Numbered from the stretch's first letter, positions 16,884 to 25,562 are shown. The stretch is DNA of 64,000 nucleotides from Kutzneria sp036403095 (GCA_036403095.1 DASWRQ010000006.1:21814-85813), one strand, 5' to 3'. The notes: a model not told the origin generated them from the sequence alone. A program made the numbers and translations.

Positions 16884-17942
16884 TTAGCACGAGTGAGCTG
16901 GGAGGTGGCGGTGGAGGCGTTCGTGCGGGCACACACCACGGCCCGGGCGACGGAGTTCGTGCCGGAGATCGTGCTGCGGGTGGCCGAGGACGTGACGCCG
17001 CTGTGGGAGCTGACGGGTGGCGCGGAGCCGCCGTTCTGGGCGTTCCCGTGGGCCGGTGGGCAGGGCGTCGCCCGGTATGTGTTGGACAATCCGCAGGTCG
17101 TGGCGGGTCGGCGGGTGTTCGATCTGGCGTGCGGGTCGGGGCTGGTGGCGATCGCCGCGGCGCTGGCCGGGGCCGCGCAGGTGACGGCGTGCGACGTGGA
17201 CGAGATGGCGCTGGTGGCGGCCGGGATCAACGCCTCCGCCAACGACGTCGCGCTGACCCCGTTGGTCGCGGATGTGCTGGCGACCACGGTGGACGCCGAG
17301 GTGGTGTTGGCCGGGGATGTGTTCTACGACAAGGATATGGCCGCGGTGGTGCTGCCGTTCCTGTTCCGGATGGCGGCCGGCGGGGCGCTGGTGTTGGTCG
17401 GTGATCCGAACCGGCCGTACCTGCCCAAGGACCGGTTCGAGCGGGTCGCGGCCTACGAGGTGCCGGTGCCGCGGTCGTTGGAGGGCGTGACGGTGCTGAC
17501 GACCACGGTGTGGCGGCCTGGACCGGCGGCGGTGAGCTAGCGAGGCGCGGGCGAGCAGCGTGAAGCGTTGCGGCCAGGATTTCCCTAGGCCGGTCCGGGT
17601 CCTGACGAAGCCGAGGGTGGCGAACAGCTTCTCCGACGGTGTGTTGCCGTCGGTGATGCCGGTCACCACGGTCGTGTCGGCGAGTGCGGCCAGGGAGGCG
17701 GCGACGGCCGTGCCCAGTCCGCGGCCCTGCCAGCCGGGATTGGTGATGACGTAGGAGATCCAGGCGGATCCGTTCGACCCGGCCGTCACGAGCGAGGCGC
17801 TGACCGGCTCGTCGTCGTTCCCGACGGCGACGAAGCTGGCCGCTGTCATGGCGCCGCGTCCCCGCCAGGTGGCGATCTCGACGGCCCCGTCGTTGTTGTC
17901 GCCGAGGTCGTCATCGATCGTGCCGGCATAGGCCCGTTCCAT
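16884..17942 (-). CDS. GNAT acetyltransferase with lost or misplaced stop
   Basis: The acetyltransferase part is 17545-17942 (about 130 residues): AVGNDDEPVSASLVTAG, the acetyl-CoA loop NPGWQGRGLGTAVAASLA and the final NTPSEKLFATLGFVRTRTG. After QRFTLLARA the frame does not stop. It runs on antisense through the methyltransferase to 16884 as Arg/Pro/His-rich sequence of no recognisable kind. A TAG exists one frame over within GCTAGC at 17535-17540, so a one-base indel near there would explain the extension. The N-terminal conserved part may begin before the ATG at 17942, since in-frame residues FDAAAPGRL precede it. Confidence 0.6.
   Translation of the reverse strand: MERAYAGTIDDDLGDNNDGAVEIATWRGRGAMTAASFVAVGNDDEPVSASLVTAGSNGSAWISYVITNPGWQGRGLGTAVAASLAALADTTVVTGITDGNTPSEKLFATLGFVRTRTGLGKSWPQRFTLLARASLAHRRRSRPPHRGRQHRHALQRPRHRHLVGRDPLEPVLGQVRPVRITDQHQRPAGRHPEQERQHHRGHILVVEHIPGQHHLGVHRGRQHIRDQRGQRDVVGGGVDPGRHQRHLVHVARRHLRGPGQRRGDRHQPRPARQIEHPPTRHDLRIVQHIPGDALPTGPRERPERRLRATRQLPQRRHVLGHPQHDLRHELRRPGRGVCPHERLHRHLPAHSC
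16911..17540 (+). CDS. Class I SAM-dependent methyltransferase (ETFKMT/PrmA-like)
   Basis: A 209-residue methyltransferase with motif I VFDLACGSGLVAIAAALAG, the acidic loop VTACDVDEMAL and the post-motif AEVVLAGDVFYDKDM. The N-terminal PPFWAFPWAGGQGVARYVLD matches the PrmA/ETF-beta lysine methyltransferase group, so a protein lysine is a likely substrate, though small molecules are possible. GTG at 16911 is chosen because GGGAGG lies 5 bases upstream; a GTG at 16893 is in frame. It is divergent from a TetR gene. An opposite-strand GNAT frame runs across its whole length. Confidence 0.83.
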   Translation: MEAFVRAHTTARATEFVPEIVLRVAEDVTPLWELTGGAEPPFWAFPWAGGQGVARYVLDNPQVVAGRRVFDLACGSGLVAIAAALAGAAQVTACDVDEMALVAAGINASANDVALTPLVADVLATTVDAEVVLAGDVFYDKDMAAVVLPFLFRMAAGGALVLVGDPNRPYLPKDRFERVAAYEVPVPRSLEGVTVLTTTVWRPGPAAVS

Positions 17943-17995
17943 GAGCCGGCCGGGCGCGGCGGCGTCGAACGGTATTCGGGCTTAGGGTCTGGTTC

Positions 17996-18451
17996 ATGGC
18001 TGTTGCGACCAACGAGTCCGTGGACCGCGCCGCGCTGACGGAGTTCCTGCGCACGCGGCATCGGGCGATCATCATCACCATGCGGGCCGACGGCAGCCCG
18101 CAGTCCTCCCCCGTGACCTGCGGGGTGGACGGCGAGGGCCGGATCGTCGTGTCCACGTATCCGGAGCGGGCCAAGGCGCGCAACGCGCGGCGGGACCCAC
18201 GGGTGTCGTTCTGTGTGCTGTCGGACGAGTGGGACGGGCCGTACGTGCACGTGGAGGGCGCGGCCGAGGTGCTGGATCTGCCGGCGGCGCTGGACCCGCT
18301 GGTGGAGTACTTCCGGGGCATCTCCGGCGAGCACCCGGACTGGGACGAGTACCGGGCGGCGATGACGCGGCAGGGCAAGTGCCTGATCCGGGTCGAGCCG
18401 ACGCGCTGGGGCCCGGTGTCCACCGGCGGGTTCCCGGCCCGATTGGCCTGA
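17996..18451 (+). CDS. PPOX-class F420-dependent oxidoreductase
   Basis: A 151-residue split-barrel flavin/F420 protein with HRAIIITMRADGSPQSSPVT in the first hairpin, YPERAKARNARRDPRVSFCV after it and the C-terminal CLIRVEPTRWGPVSTGGFP. This pattern is that of the actinobacterial TIGR-type F420-binding PPOX proteins. The substrate is unknown. The ATG start fits the family. It converges on a methyltransferase with a perfect hairpin between them. Confidence 0.88.
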   Translation: MAVATNESVDRAALTEFLRTRHRAIIITMRADGSPQSSPVTCGVDGEGRIVVSTYPERAKARNARRDPRVSFCVLSDEWDGPYVHVEGAAEVLDLPAALDPLVEYFRGISGEHPDWDEYRAAMTRQGKCLIRVEPTRWGPVSTGGFPARLA

Positions 18452-18467
18452 CCAGACGGTGAGTGGA

Positions 18468-18493
18468 GGTGCCGCGGCGCGAGCCGCGGCACC
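18468..18493. terminator. Bidirectional hairpin terminator
   Basis: A perfect 11-bp stem (GGTGCCGCGGC / GCCGCGGCACC) with a GCGA tetraloop lies between the convergent PPOX and methyltransferase genes. Confidence 0.8.
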
Positions 18494-18500
18494 CCGTTTC

Positions 18501-19217
18501 TCATCGGCGGGCGACCACGAGCAGGCGGTGGCTGCCCAGCTGGAACGGCCCGCGATCGGTGTCGCCGTACAGCGCGACGTCCCGGTACCCGGCCGCGACG
18601 AGCATGCGGCTGAGCTCGGCCGCGGTGTAGACGTGCTGGACGCAGGCGGCCTGCTGGATCTCGGTTCCCCGGGTGAAGGTGAAGTCGATCAGCAGGCGGC
18701 CCTGGGCCACGTCGTAATGGTTGACGGCGACCATGTCGACGCCGCCGGCGGACATGCTGATCTCCCCCGGCCGGTGCGGCAGGATCGCCTCGGCGGCGCA
18801 GCCGTAGTCGATGACGAGCGTGGGCGAGACGCCGGCGAGGTCGGCCAGGAACCGCTGGTTGGCGGTGTGGTCGAGGTAGCCGAAGCTGTTGCCCATGCAG
18901 ATCGCCAGATCACCGGAAAGCCTCTGGCGGGCCAGGTCGTTGATGTCGGCGAGTCGCCAGTCGACGTCCACAGTGGACTTTCGGGCGTGGGTCATGGCCT
19001 CGGCGGAGATGTCGAGGCCGGTGACGTCATAGCCGCGCCGGGCCAGTTCGACGCTGTGCCGGCCGCTGCCGCACGGCACGTCGAGCACGCGCGCCCCGGG
19101 CTCGACCCCGGTGACATCCAGCACGAAGTCGATCTCGGCGGCGGTCTGCTCGGGCGGGACGGCGCCGCGCCAGAAGGTGTTGGGCAGTTCGGTGAAGAAA
19201 TCCGTGTACCACGGCAA
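18501..19217 (-). CDS. SAM-dependent methyltransferase
   Basis: A 238-residue class I methyltransferase. Motif I is ARVLDVPCGSGRHSVELARRG, with the acidic VTGLDISAEAM after it and CMGNSFGYLDHTANQRFL at motif III/IV. The C-terminal part (FTFTRGTEIQQAACVQHVY, then LSRMLVAAGYRDVALYG) is typical of small-molecule methyltransferases of the YcgJ/UbiE-like group. The start is a TTG at 19217 with CAGGAG 8 bases upstream. The substrate is unknown and the neighbours give no clear pathway. Confidence 0.85.
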   Translation of the reverse strand: MPWYTDFFTELPNTFWRGAVPPEQTAAEIDFVLDVTGVEPGARVLDVPCGSGRHSVELARRGYDVTGLDISAEAMTHARKSTVDVDWRLADINDLARQRLSGDLAICMGNSFGYLDHTANQRFLADLAGVSPTLVIDYGCAAEAILPHRPGEISMSAGGVDMVAVNHYDVAQGRLLIDFTFTRGTEIQQAACVQHVYTAAELSRMLVAAGYRDVALYGDTDRGPFQLGSHRLLVVARR

Positions 19218-19370
19218 GGTGAAGGCTCCTGGTGAATGCGAAGAGATGGTTCGCAGAAGTCACCGGGCAGGCTGAAGCACACGCCCGGTGGGTCCGGGGG
19301 TGCCCATGGCATCGACCTTGTCTGTGTGGACGTCCGGGTGGACGTTCAGGTGTGGCCAGGCTAGCAGGCG

Positions 19371-20072
19371 TCAGGCCGCCGACCAGGCGCCGCCCCAGCC
19401 AGCGGGGTCCTCCAGGAGGGTGCAGACGGTGCCGTACGGGTCGGCGATGGCGGCGATGACGCCGGTGGGGGCCTCGCGGGGCTCGATCAGCACGGTCGCG
19501 CCGCCGGCGACGGCGGTGTCGGTGACCAGGGTGATGTCGGTGGCGGCGAGGTAGCACATCCAGCTGGCGCCGACGCTGGCGGCGGTGGTCTCGTCGACGA
19601 GCAGCCGGCCGGCGATGGCACGCGCGCCGGCGTCGTCGGGGGCGTCGAACAGGGCGAACGGCTTGACGTCGGTGTCGGCCCGCACGGTCCAGGCCAGCCG
19701 CTGGGTCCAGAAGTCGTCGGTGGTGTCGGCGGTCATGAGCTCGAGCCAGCAGGGCTCGCCGTGTCGGGGCGGCGGGGCCCACGGTCCGTGGCGCACGCGG
19801 CCGGGGTCGAGGGTGGCGGTGACGCCGGTGGGGTCGGCGAGCAGCGCCGTTGGCCGGCCGCCGAGGACGGGGTGCCAGCCGGGGGTCTCCCAGTCGGCGG
19901 GTCTTCGGATCAGGGCGGCCAGCCGGTCGCCGACCCAGCAGCGCAGGGTCCCGTCGTCGGCCGACATGACGATCCAGCCGAACAGGCTCCGGTAGTACTC
20001 GGCCGACCCGGCCGGGTCGTTGCTGCGCAGCTCGACGCGGCGCAGCCCCTTGACGGGAACGTCCTCGGGCAC
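19371..20072 (-). CDS. Two-domain VOC (glyoxalase-like) protein
   Basis: A 233-residue protein with two VOC modules. The first has VELRSNDPAGSAEYYRSLFG and the second has CWLELMTADTTDDFWTQRL, ending with IEPREAPTGVIAAIADPYG. It resembles the mycobacterial CFP30B-type glyoxalase-like proteins often encoded near export or stress genes. No metal-binding set could be assigned confidently. The GTG at 20072 follows GAGAGGG; the frame is open further upstream, but those residues (ASQRGTRP and so on) are unlike the family. The substrate is unknown. Confidence 0.78.
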   Translation of the reverse strand: MPEDVPVKGLRRVELRSNDPAGSAEYYRSLFGWIVMSADDGTLRCWVGDRLAALIRRPADWETPGWHPVLGGRPTALLADPTGVTATLDPGRVRHGPWAPPPRHGEPCWLELMTADTTDDFWTQRLAWTVRADTDVKPFALFDAPDDAGARAIAGRLLVDETTAASVGASWMCYLAATDITLVTDTAVAGGATVLIEPREAPTGVIAAIADPYGTVCTLLEDPAGWGGAWSAA

Positions 20073-20100
20073 GGGGCGGGTCCCTCTCTGGCTGGCGGGC

Positions 20101-22119
20101 TCAGGAACGCCCATCCTCAGTCGCCGGCAGCTCGCCGGACAAGGCCCCATCCGGCCGCTTCAGCACCATGCCCAGCGGTTTCGGCTTGCCCAGGTGGAAA
20201 CCCTGGCCGACGGAGACGCCGAGCTTGGACAGCATCTCCACCTGCGCGGGCCGCTCCACCCACTCGGCCACGACCGACAGGTCGAAGCCGCGGGCGATCT
20301 CCAGGATGCCGGAGACCAGCACGGCGTCGCGGGTGCCGGAGTCGATGCCGCGCACGAACTCGCCGTCGATCTTGAGGCCGGTGATGGGCAGGTGCTTGAG
20401 GTGGACGAAGGAGCCGAAGCCGGCGCCGAAGTCGTCCAGGGCGATCCGGCAGCCGGTGGCGCGGACCTGGTGGGCGAGGCTGCGGGCGGCGTCGAGGTTG
20501 GTGACGGCCGCGGTCTCGGTGATCTCGAAGCCGAGCCGGCCCGGGGCGACGCCGGAGGAGGCGAGGCGGTCCAGCACGAAGTCGGCGAAGTCCTCGTCCT
20601 CCAGGGTTCGCCCGGAGACGTTGACGTCGAAGCGCAGGTTGGGGTCGGGATAGGCGACCAGGGTGTCGATGGCCTTGCCGAACACCCAGCGGTCGATCTC
20701 CAGCACGAGGTCGCTGCGTTCGGCGGCGGGCAGGAAGTCCGCCGGGCCCAGCAGCGGGAGCTGGCCGTCCTCCAGGCGCAGCAGCAGCTCGTAGCCCAGG
20801 GTGCGCCCCGAGGACAGGGCGACGATGGGCATGGCGTGCAGGGCCAGGTCGCCGTGCTCGAGGGCCTTGCGCAGCCGGTCCTGCACGGAGACGCGCTTGG
20901 CGGTGTCGGCGTAGTGGCCGGGGTCGTAGACGGTGACGCGGTTGCGGCCGGCGGCCTTGGACGCGTACAGGGCGAGGTCGGCGTTGGCCAGCACGGCCTC
21001 CCAGCCCTCGCCGGAGGTGAAGCCGGCGACGCCGGTGCTGACGGTCATCCGGGTCGTCGCTCCCCCGGCCACCAGCGGCAGGCCGGCGACGGCGTCGCGC
21101 AGGCGGGCGGCGACCTCGGAGGCGTCGGACTCCTCGCAGCCGGGCAGCACGACGGCGAACTCGTCGCCGCCCAGGCGGCCCAGCAGCTGGCCGGGGTCGA
21201 GGCGTTCGCGCAGGGCGGCGGCCATGGTGCGCATGAGCCGGTCGCCGACGGCGTGCCCGCGCAGGTCGTTGACGTCCTTGAAGTTGTCCAGGTCGAGCAG
21301 GAGCAGGGAGCCGGTGCCGCCGGCGGCCAGCTGCCGCTCCAGCTCGCGGGTGAGCGCGCGGCGGTTGGGCAGCCCGGTGAGCGGGTCCTCCTCGGCCAGC
21401 TGGCGCAGCTCGTCCTGCAGGCGGCGGTCCTGGGTGACGTCGTGGCAGGTGCCCATCATGCGCACCGGTGTGCCGTCCTCGTCGCAGATGACCTCGCCGA
21501 AGCACTCGAAGAAGCGCTCGTTGTCGACGCCGACCAGCATGCGGTGCGAGTAGGTGAACCGGTCGCCGTTGGCGCGGGCCACGGTCAGCGAGGTCTCGAT
21601 CATCTGCCGGTCGTCGGGGTGCACCCGGGCCATGTAGCCGGCGTAGTCCAGCTCGGTGCCGGGCTCCAGGCCGAACATGTCGAGCAGGGCGTCCGACCAC
21701 AGCACGCGGTCGGTGGTGATGTCCCACTCCCAGTTGCCCATCCGGCCCAGCACCTGGGCGCGGCGCAGCGCGTTGGCCTGCTGGGTGGCCTCCAGCTCGC
21801 GGTCGCGCCACGAGGTGATGTCCATGATCCGGTAGAGCAGCTCGTCGCCGCCGGGCAGCGCCGTGCAGCTGATCTCCAGCCAGCGGTGGTCGTCGCCGTC
21901 CAGGCCCGCGGCCTGCACGACCATGCCCGGATCGGGGGTTTCGGGCGCGCCCGGCAGCAGCGCCGGCAGGGACCGGCCCAGCGCCTGGTCGTCGGGCACG
22001 CCGATGAGCGTGCCCAGCGCCGGGTTCGCCCAGCTCAGTTTGCCGTGCAGGTCCGTGACCCCGAATCCGACGTCCGCCCAGCGCAGGACGTGGTTGTGCA
22101 CGGCGCCGTGGTCCGCCAC
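20101..22119 (-). CDS. PAS-PAS-GGDEF-EAL cyclic-di-GMP protein
   Basis: A 672-residue cytosolic signalling protein. PAS domain 1 is at about 1-115 (VGFGVTDLHGKLSWANPALG), PAS 2 with its PAC tail at about 120-240 (LGRMGNWEWDITTDRVLWSD), GGDEF at about 250-415 with intact GRLGGDEFAVVLPG, and EAL at about 420-670. The EAL signature reads YELLLRLED, so Ala is Leu, but the other catalytic stretches are intact: FEITETAAV, LDDFGAGFGSF, LKIDGEFVRG and VVAEWVERPAQ. No RxxD inhibitory site precedes GGDEF. Both synthase and hydrolase activity are plausible; PAS inputs would decide. GTG at 22119 has AGGAG 6 bases upstream; ATG at 22146 is an alternative. Confidence 0.9.
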   Translation of the reverse strand: MADHGAVHNHVLRWADVGFGVTDLHGKLSWANPALGTLIGVPDDQALGRSLPALLPGAPETPDPGMVVQAAGLDGDDHRWLEISCTALPGGDELLYRIMDITSWRDRELEATQQANALRRAQVLGRMGNWEWDITTDRVLWSDALLDMFGLEPGTELDYAGYMARVHPDDRQMIETSLTVARANGDRFTYSHRMLVGVDNERFFECFGEVICDEDGTPVRMMGTCHDVTQDRRLQDELRQLAEEDPLTGLPNRRALTRELERQLAAGGTGSLLLLDLDNFKDVNDLRGHAVGDRLMRTMAAALRERLDPGQLLGRLGGDEFAVVLPGCEESDASEVAARLRDAVAGLPLVAGGATTRMTVSTGVAGFTSGEGWEAVLANADLALYASKAAGRNRVTVYDPGHYADTAKRVSVQDRLRKALEHGDLALHAMPIVALSSGRTLGYELLLRLEDGQLPLLGPADFLPAAERSDLVLEIDRWVFGKAIDTLVAYPDPNLRFDVNVSGRTLEDEDFADFVLDRLASSGVAPGRLGFEITETAAVTNLDAARSLAHQVRATGCRIALDDFGAGFGSFVHLKHLPITGLKIDGEFVRGIDSGTRDAVLVSGILEIARGFDLSVVAEWVERPAQVEMLSKLGVSVGQGFHLGKPKPLGMVLKRPDGALSGELPATEDGRS

Positions 22120-22185
22120 CAGCTCCTCCTTGCCACCCGGCGCCATAGTTGTCGGTTCACCGGCCACTGGGCAAGCCCGTCCCGG

Positions 22186-22533
22186 TCACCGAAGGCGTTC
22201 CAACCCGGTGGCGGTGCCCAGCAGTGCCCGCGCCATCGAGTGCAGTTCGTCCGGTTGCGCCCCGTCGGCGGCCGCGGTCGCGATGTCCTCGGCGGCGCAG
22301 CGGAGCTGGAACAAGCGGTCCTGGAGGTTGGCCAGCTCGATGCTGGACAGCACGACGGCGTCCTCGGGCAGGCCGCCGCGCTGCACGGCGCTGCGGCGCT
22401 CGTAGGCGCGCTGCCGGCAGGTCTGGGCGCAGTACTGGCGGCGCCGTCCGAACTGGCCGTCCGCGGGCAGCCGTTGGCCGCACCACGCGCAGTGTCGCGT
22501 CGCCTCCCGTCGCCGGGTGCTGGTGACCTCCAT
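22186..22533 (-). CDS. Small zinc-finger-like protein
   Basis: A 115-residue actinobacterial protein with an N-terminal Cys4 knuckle (HCAWCGQRLP, then RRRQYCAQTCRQRAYERR) followed by a helical stretch (LSSIELANLQDRLFQLRCAA). The CxxC-x13-CxxxC spacing suggests one structural zinc and possible nucleic-acid binding. The family occurs widely in actinobacteria, in my recollection, with no known function. It lies upstream of the cyclic-di-GMP gene on the same strand (66 bases apart) and may be co-transcribed. Confidence 0.75.
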   Translation of the reverse strand: MEVTSTRRREATRHCAWCGQRLPADGQFGRRRQYCAQTCRQRAYERRSAVQRGGLPEDAVVLSSIELANLQDRLFQLRCAAEDIATAAADGAQPDELHSMARALLGTATGLERLR

Positions 22534-22601
22534 GGGCGGCGAGGTTATCCGTTCATCTGTTGGTGATCGAAAGCGCCACGCCGCTGGGGCAGACTGCGAC
22601 T

Positions 22602-23384
22602 GTGCGAAGTGGACATCCCTACCTGGCCGACGGGCCGTTTCCGCGGGCGTTGGCGCACCGTGGCTGGCATCTGGGCGAGCTGGCCGGCATGGAGAACTCG
22701 CTGAGCTCGTTCCGGCGGGCCGTGCAGGAGGGCTTTCGGTACATCGAGACCGACGTGCAGGCCACCACCGACGGGGTGGTCGTGGTCCAGCACGACGACG
22801 TGCTCGACCGGACCACCGACCGGCAGGGGGTGATCAACCAGCTGCCGTGGTCGGAGGTCGGGCGGGCGCTGGTCGGCGGGCGGGAGCAGATCCCGCGGCT
22901 GGAGCACGTGCTGGAGGAGCTGCCGACGGCGCTGCTCAACGTGGACGTGAAGGCCGACAACGCGGTCGGGCCGGTGCTGCGGGTGCTGGAGCGGTGCAAC
23001 GCCTGGGACCGGGTGTGCCTGGCGTCGTTCTCGGATGCGCGGCTGGCCCGGCTGCGCAAGATCGCCGGTCCGCGGTTGATCACGTCGATGGGTCCGGCGA
23101 CGGTGTTCGCGCTGTGGTCGTCGGGGCGGTGGCCGCTGCTGGGCACCCGCCGGTTCGTGCAGGGCGCGATGGCGCAGGTGCCCGAGCGGCAGGGTCCGCT
23201 GCGGGTGGTGGACCACAAGTTCGTCGACGGCGCGCATCGGCTGGGGCTGGAGGTGCACGTGTGGACGATCAACACCGAGCCGCAGATGCGGTCCCTGCTC
23301 GCCCTCGGTGTGGACGGCATCGTCACCGACCGCCCGGACCTGCTCCGTGACGTTCTGCAATCACAAGGCCAGTGGCACCCCTGA
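22602..23384 (+). CDS. Glycerophosphodiester phosphodiesterase
   Basis: A 260-residue GDPD-type TIM barrel. The catalytic motifs are RALAHRGWHLGELAGMENS (HR plus ENS), FRYIETDVQATTDGVVVVQHD (E-x-D and HD), LLNVDVKADN and the C-terminal VHVWTINTEPQMRSLLALGV with DGIVTDRPD. It hydrolyses glycerophosphodiesters to glycerol-3-phosphate and an alcohol. It has no signal peptide, so it should act in the cytosol. GTG at 22602 gives the usual VRSGHPYLADGPFP start; a TTG/GTG pair at 22560-22563 is in frame, and no candidate has a strong ribosome-binding site. Confidence 0.9.
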   Translation: MRSGHPYLADGPFPRALAHRGWHLGELAGMENSLSSFRRAVQEGFRYIETDVQATTDGVVVVQHDDVLDRTTDRQGVINQLPWSEVGRALVGGREQIPRLEHVLEELPTALLNVDVKADNAVGPVLRVLERCNAWDRVCLASFSDARLARLRKIAGPRLITSMGPATVFALWSSGRWPLLGTRRFVQGAMAQVPERQGPLRVVDHKFVDGAHRLGLEVHVWTINTEPQMRSLLALGVDGIVTDRPDLLRDVLQSQGQWHP

Positions 23385-23449
23385 TTTGAGTGTGGGAAGG
23401 GGGCTTTCCTCCACTCGGAGTGTGGGAATGCCCCCTTCCCAACCTCAAA
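23385..23449. terminator. Large bidirectional terminator hairpin
   Basis: Arms 23385-23404 and 23430-23449 pair over 18 of 20 positions (left TTTGAGTGTGGGAAGGGGGC), with a 25-base loop. It starts at the GDPD stop and ends 6 bases from the stop of the convergent Rpf-like gene. Confidence 0.8.
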
Positions 23450-23454
23450 GGCGG

Positions 23455-24087
23455 TTACTGAGGGTTAATGCGGGGTGGGGTGCCTAGCCAGGCGGCGTTC
23501 CAGGTTAGGCGACCGAGTTGGCCGGTGACGGTGATGTCGTTGGCGGCTTGGAGGTCGCGGACGGCCTGGCGGGTGGCGCCGTCGTAGCAGCCGGGGGCGG
23601 CGAAGTGGTACCCGAAAGTGGTCATGCGGTGCTGCCAGGTGGCCAGGGCGGGCGCGCAGTCGCCGGCGAGGAAGACCTTGCCGGGCCAGATGGGCACGGC
23701 GATGTAGGCGGCGTCGCCGACGGCCGGCACGCGGCGGGAGGAGGCGTCGGTGTCGGGGGTGAGCCCGAGCTTGAGGCCGCACTCCCACGGTTGCCAGCCG
23801 CGCATCCGGTACAGGTACAGGGCCCGGTAGTCCTGCTCGGACGGGGTGGCCTGGCTGGGCAGACCCGCGCCGCCGACGCTGGCCCAGGTGGGCAGGTCGA
23901 ACTGGTAGGCGCCGAAGTACTTCCCGTCGGCGGAGACGGCGGTGTAGGTGTCGGTGGACTCGCACATGCGCAGCCGGGCCCAGTCCTGCTTGCTCGGGTC
24001 GGCCGCGGCGGCGCCGGCCGTGCCCAGGAACATGGCCAGGGACACCGTCAGTGCGGCCGCGATGACCAGCGGCGATCGGGTGATCAC
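23455..24087 (-). CDS. Secreted Rpf-like transglycosylase with peptidoglycan-binding domain
   Basis: A 210-residue secreted protein. The signal peptide is residues 1 to about 28 (LVIAAALTVSLAMFLGTAGA, cleavage near AAAAD). Residues ~33-105 form a resuscitation-promoting-factor-type lysozyme fold: DWARLRMCESTDTYTAV with catalytic Glu42, YFGAYQFDLPTWASVGG, and RMRGWQPWECG with a probable disulfide between Cys41 and the late Cys. The C-terminal ~80 residues carry a PG_binding_1 repeat (GCYDGATRQAVRDLQAAND). It should cut glycan strands during growth or resuscitation. The start is a GTG. No ydaO-type riboswitch was seen upstream. Confidence 0.88.
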   Translation of the reverse strand: MITRSPLVIAAALTVSLAMFLGTAGAAAADPSKQDWARLRMCESTDTYTAVSADGKYFGAYQFDLPTWASVGGAGLPSQATPSEQDYRALYLYRMRGWQPWECGLKLGLTPDTDASSRRVPAVGDAAYIAVPIWPGKVFLAGDCAPALATWQHRMTTFGYHFAAPGCYDGATRQAVRDLQAANDITVTGQLGRLTWNAAWLGTPPRINPQ

Positions 24088-24203
24088 GGCACCGAACGTA
24101 GGTCGGCTGCGGTGCAGTCACAACTTGGTGACCCACATGGCTGACGGCCCATGATCGCCGCTACCGTTCGGCACCACCCGATCCCGGACGCCGGAAGGCA
24201 GCG

Positions 24204-25562
24204 ATGACTCAGGCCACCACAGGGGCTACCGGCTCGCCGGCGACCAAGCGGCTGCGTTTCGGCTGGTACAGCTACGGCTGGGCGGCGCAGGTGTTCGAGA
24301 CGACGGTGCTCGCGGTGTTCATGAGCCGCTATCTGCCGTACGTGGCCGCCCAGGCGGTGGGCGAGAGCGGCCGGCTGCAGGTGTTGGGCGTGCCGATCGC
24401 GCCGGGCTCGCTGTTCACCTACATCATCTCGCTGGGCTCGGTGCTGCTGATCGTGCTGATGCCGATCGTGGGGGCGTTCGCCGACCGGACCGGCCGCAAG
24501 CGGCAGCTGTTGTTCGGCTTCGCCTATCTGGGCGCGCTGGCCTGTGCGGCGATGGTGTTCGTGGGCACCACCGACTGGGTGCTGGGCTCGATTCTGTTCA
24601 TGCTGGCGTTCCTGACGTACAAGTGCGCGCGGGTGGTTTACAACTCGCTGCTGCCGGACCTGGCCGGGCCGGACGAGCGGGACACGGTGTCCTCGATCGG
24701 TTGGGCCGCGGGCTATCTGGGCGGCGGGTCGCTGCTGGCGCTGAACTTCGTCGCCTCGTTCCTGATCGACGACAGCTCGGTGCTGGCCCGGCTGTCGCTG
24801 TGCAGCGCCGGCGTGTGGTGGGCGGCGTTCATGATCGTGCCGGCGGTGATCCTGCGGAAGATGCCGATGTCGGCCGACACGCACGCGCCGCAGGCCGGCT
24901 CGGCGATCACGGCGGGCTTCAAGGAGCTGGGCGACACGCTGCGGCATCTGCGGCTGTACCCGTGGACTCTGCTGTTCCTGCTGGCCTACCTCGTCTACTA
25001 CGACGGCATCGCGACCACCACGACGCTGGCCGCCGACTACGGGCAGAACGAGCTGAAGCTGCGCGAGACCACGCTGCTGTCGGCGATCCTGCTGGTGCAG
25101 TTCGCCTCGTTCGGCGGGGCGCTGCTGCTGGGCAAGCTGTCGCAGCGGTGGGGCGCCAAGCGGGTGGTGGCGTGGTCGCTGGTGGTGTGGTCGGTGCTTA
25201 TCACGTTGGCGTACTTCCTCGAACCGGGACAGCCGGTGCAGTTCTACCTGCTGGCCATCGGGATCTCGCTGGTGCTGGGCGGCAGCCAGGCTCTGTCACG
25301 GTCGATGTTCGCCAGCATGATCCCCACCGGCAAGGAGGCGGAGTACTTCAGCCTGTTCGAGATCTCCAGCTCGGGCACCTCGGCGCTGGGGCCGCTGCTG
25401 TTCGGGCTGGTGCTGCAGAACACCGGCAGCTACCGGTCGGCGATCTTCTCGCTGATCGCGTTCTTCGTCATCGGCTTGGTGCTGTTGCTGCTGGTCAACG
25501 TGCGCAAGGCGATCACCGCCGCGGGCAACGAGCTGCCGGCCACCCTCGAACAGAGCCGGTGA
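24204..25562 (+). CDS. UMF1/Atg22-type MFS transporter
   Basis: A 452-residue integral membrane protein with about 12 segments. The UMF1 hallmarks are SYGWAAQVFETTVLAVFMSR at the start, VGAFADRTGRKRQLLFGFA in loop 2-3, NSLLPDLAGPDERDTVSSIG, and late SLFEISSSGTSALGPLLFGL. Eukaryotic Atg22 exports amino acids from the vacuole; bacterial members are of unknown substrate. GGAAGG lies 6 bases before the ATG. It ends about 110 bases before the hydrogenase cluster and is probably a separate unit, since an inverted repeat begins at its stop. Confidence 0.9.
   Translation: MTQATTGATGSPATKRLRFGWYSYGWAAQVFETTVLAVFMSRYLPYVAAQAVGESGRLQVLGVPIAPGSLFTYIISLGSVLLIVLMPIVGAFADRTGRKRQLLFGFAYLGALACAAMVFVGTTDWVLGSILFMLAFLTYKCARVVYNSLLPDLAGPDERDTVSSIGWAAGYLGGGSLLALNFVASFLIDDSSVLARLSLCSAGVWWAAFMIVPAVILRKMPMSADTHAPQAGSAITAGFKELGDTLRHLRLYPWTLLFLLAYLVYYDGIATTTTLAADYGQNELKLRETTLLSAILLVQFASFGGALLLGKLSQRWGAKRVVAWSLVVWSVLITLAYFLEPGQPVQFYLLAIGISLVLGGSQALSRSMFASMIPTGKEAEYFSLFEISSSGTSALGPLLFGLVLQNTGSYRSAIFSLIAFFVIGLVLLLLVNVRKAITAAGNELPATLEQSR

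Noticed and set aside
24088..24203. ydaO-type riboswitch before the Rpf-like gene
   Set aside because: Such elements are common before rpf genes, but this short gap lacks the conserved sequence and structure.
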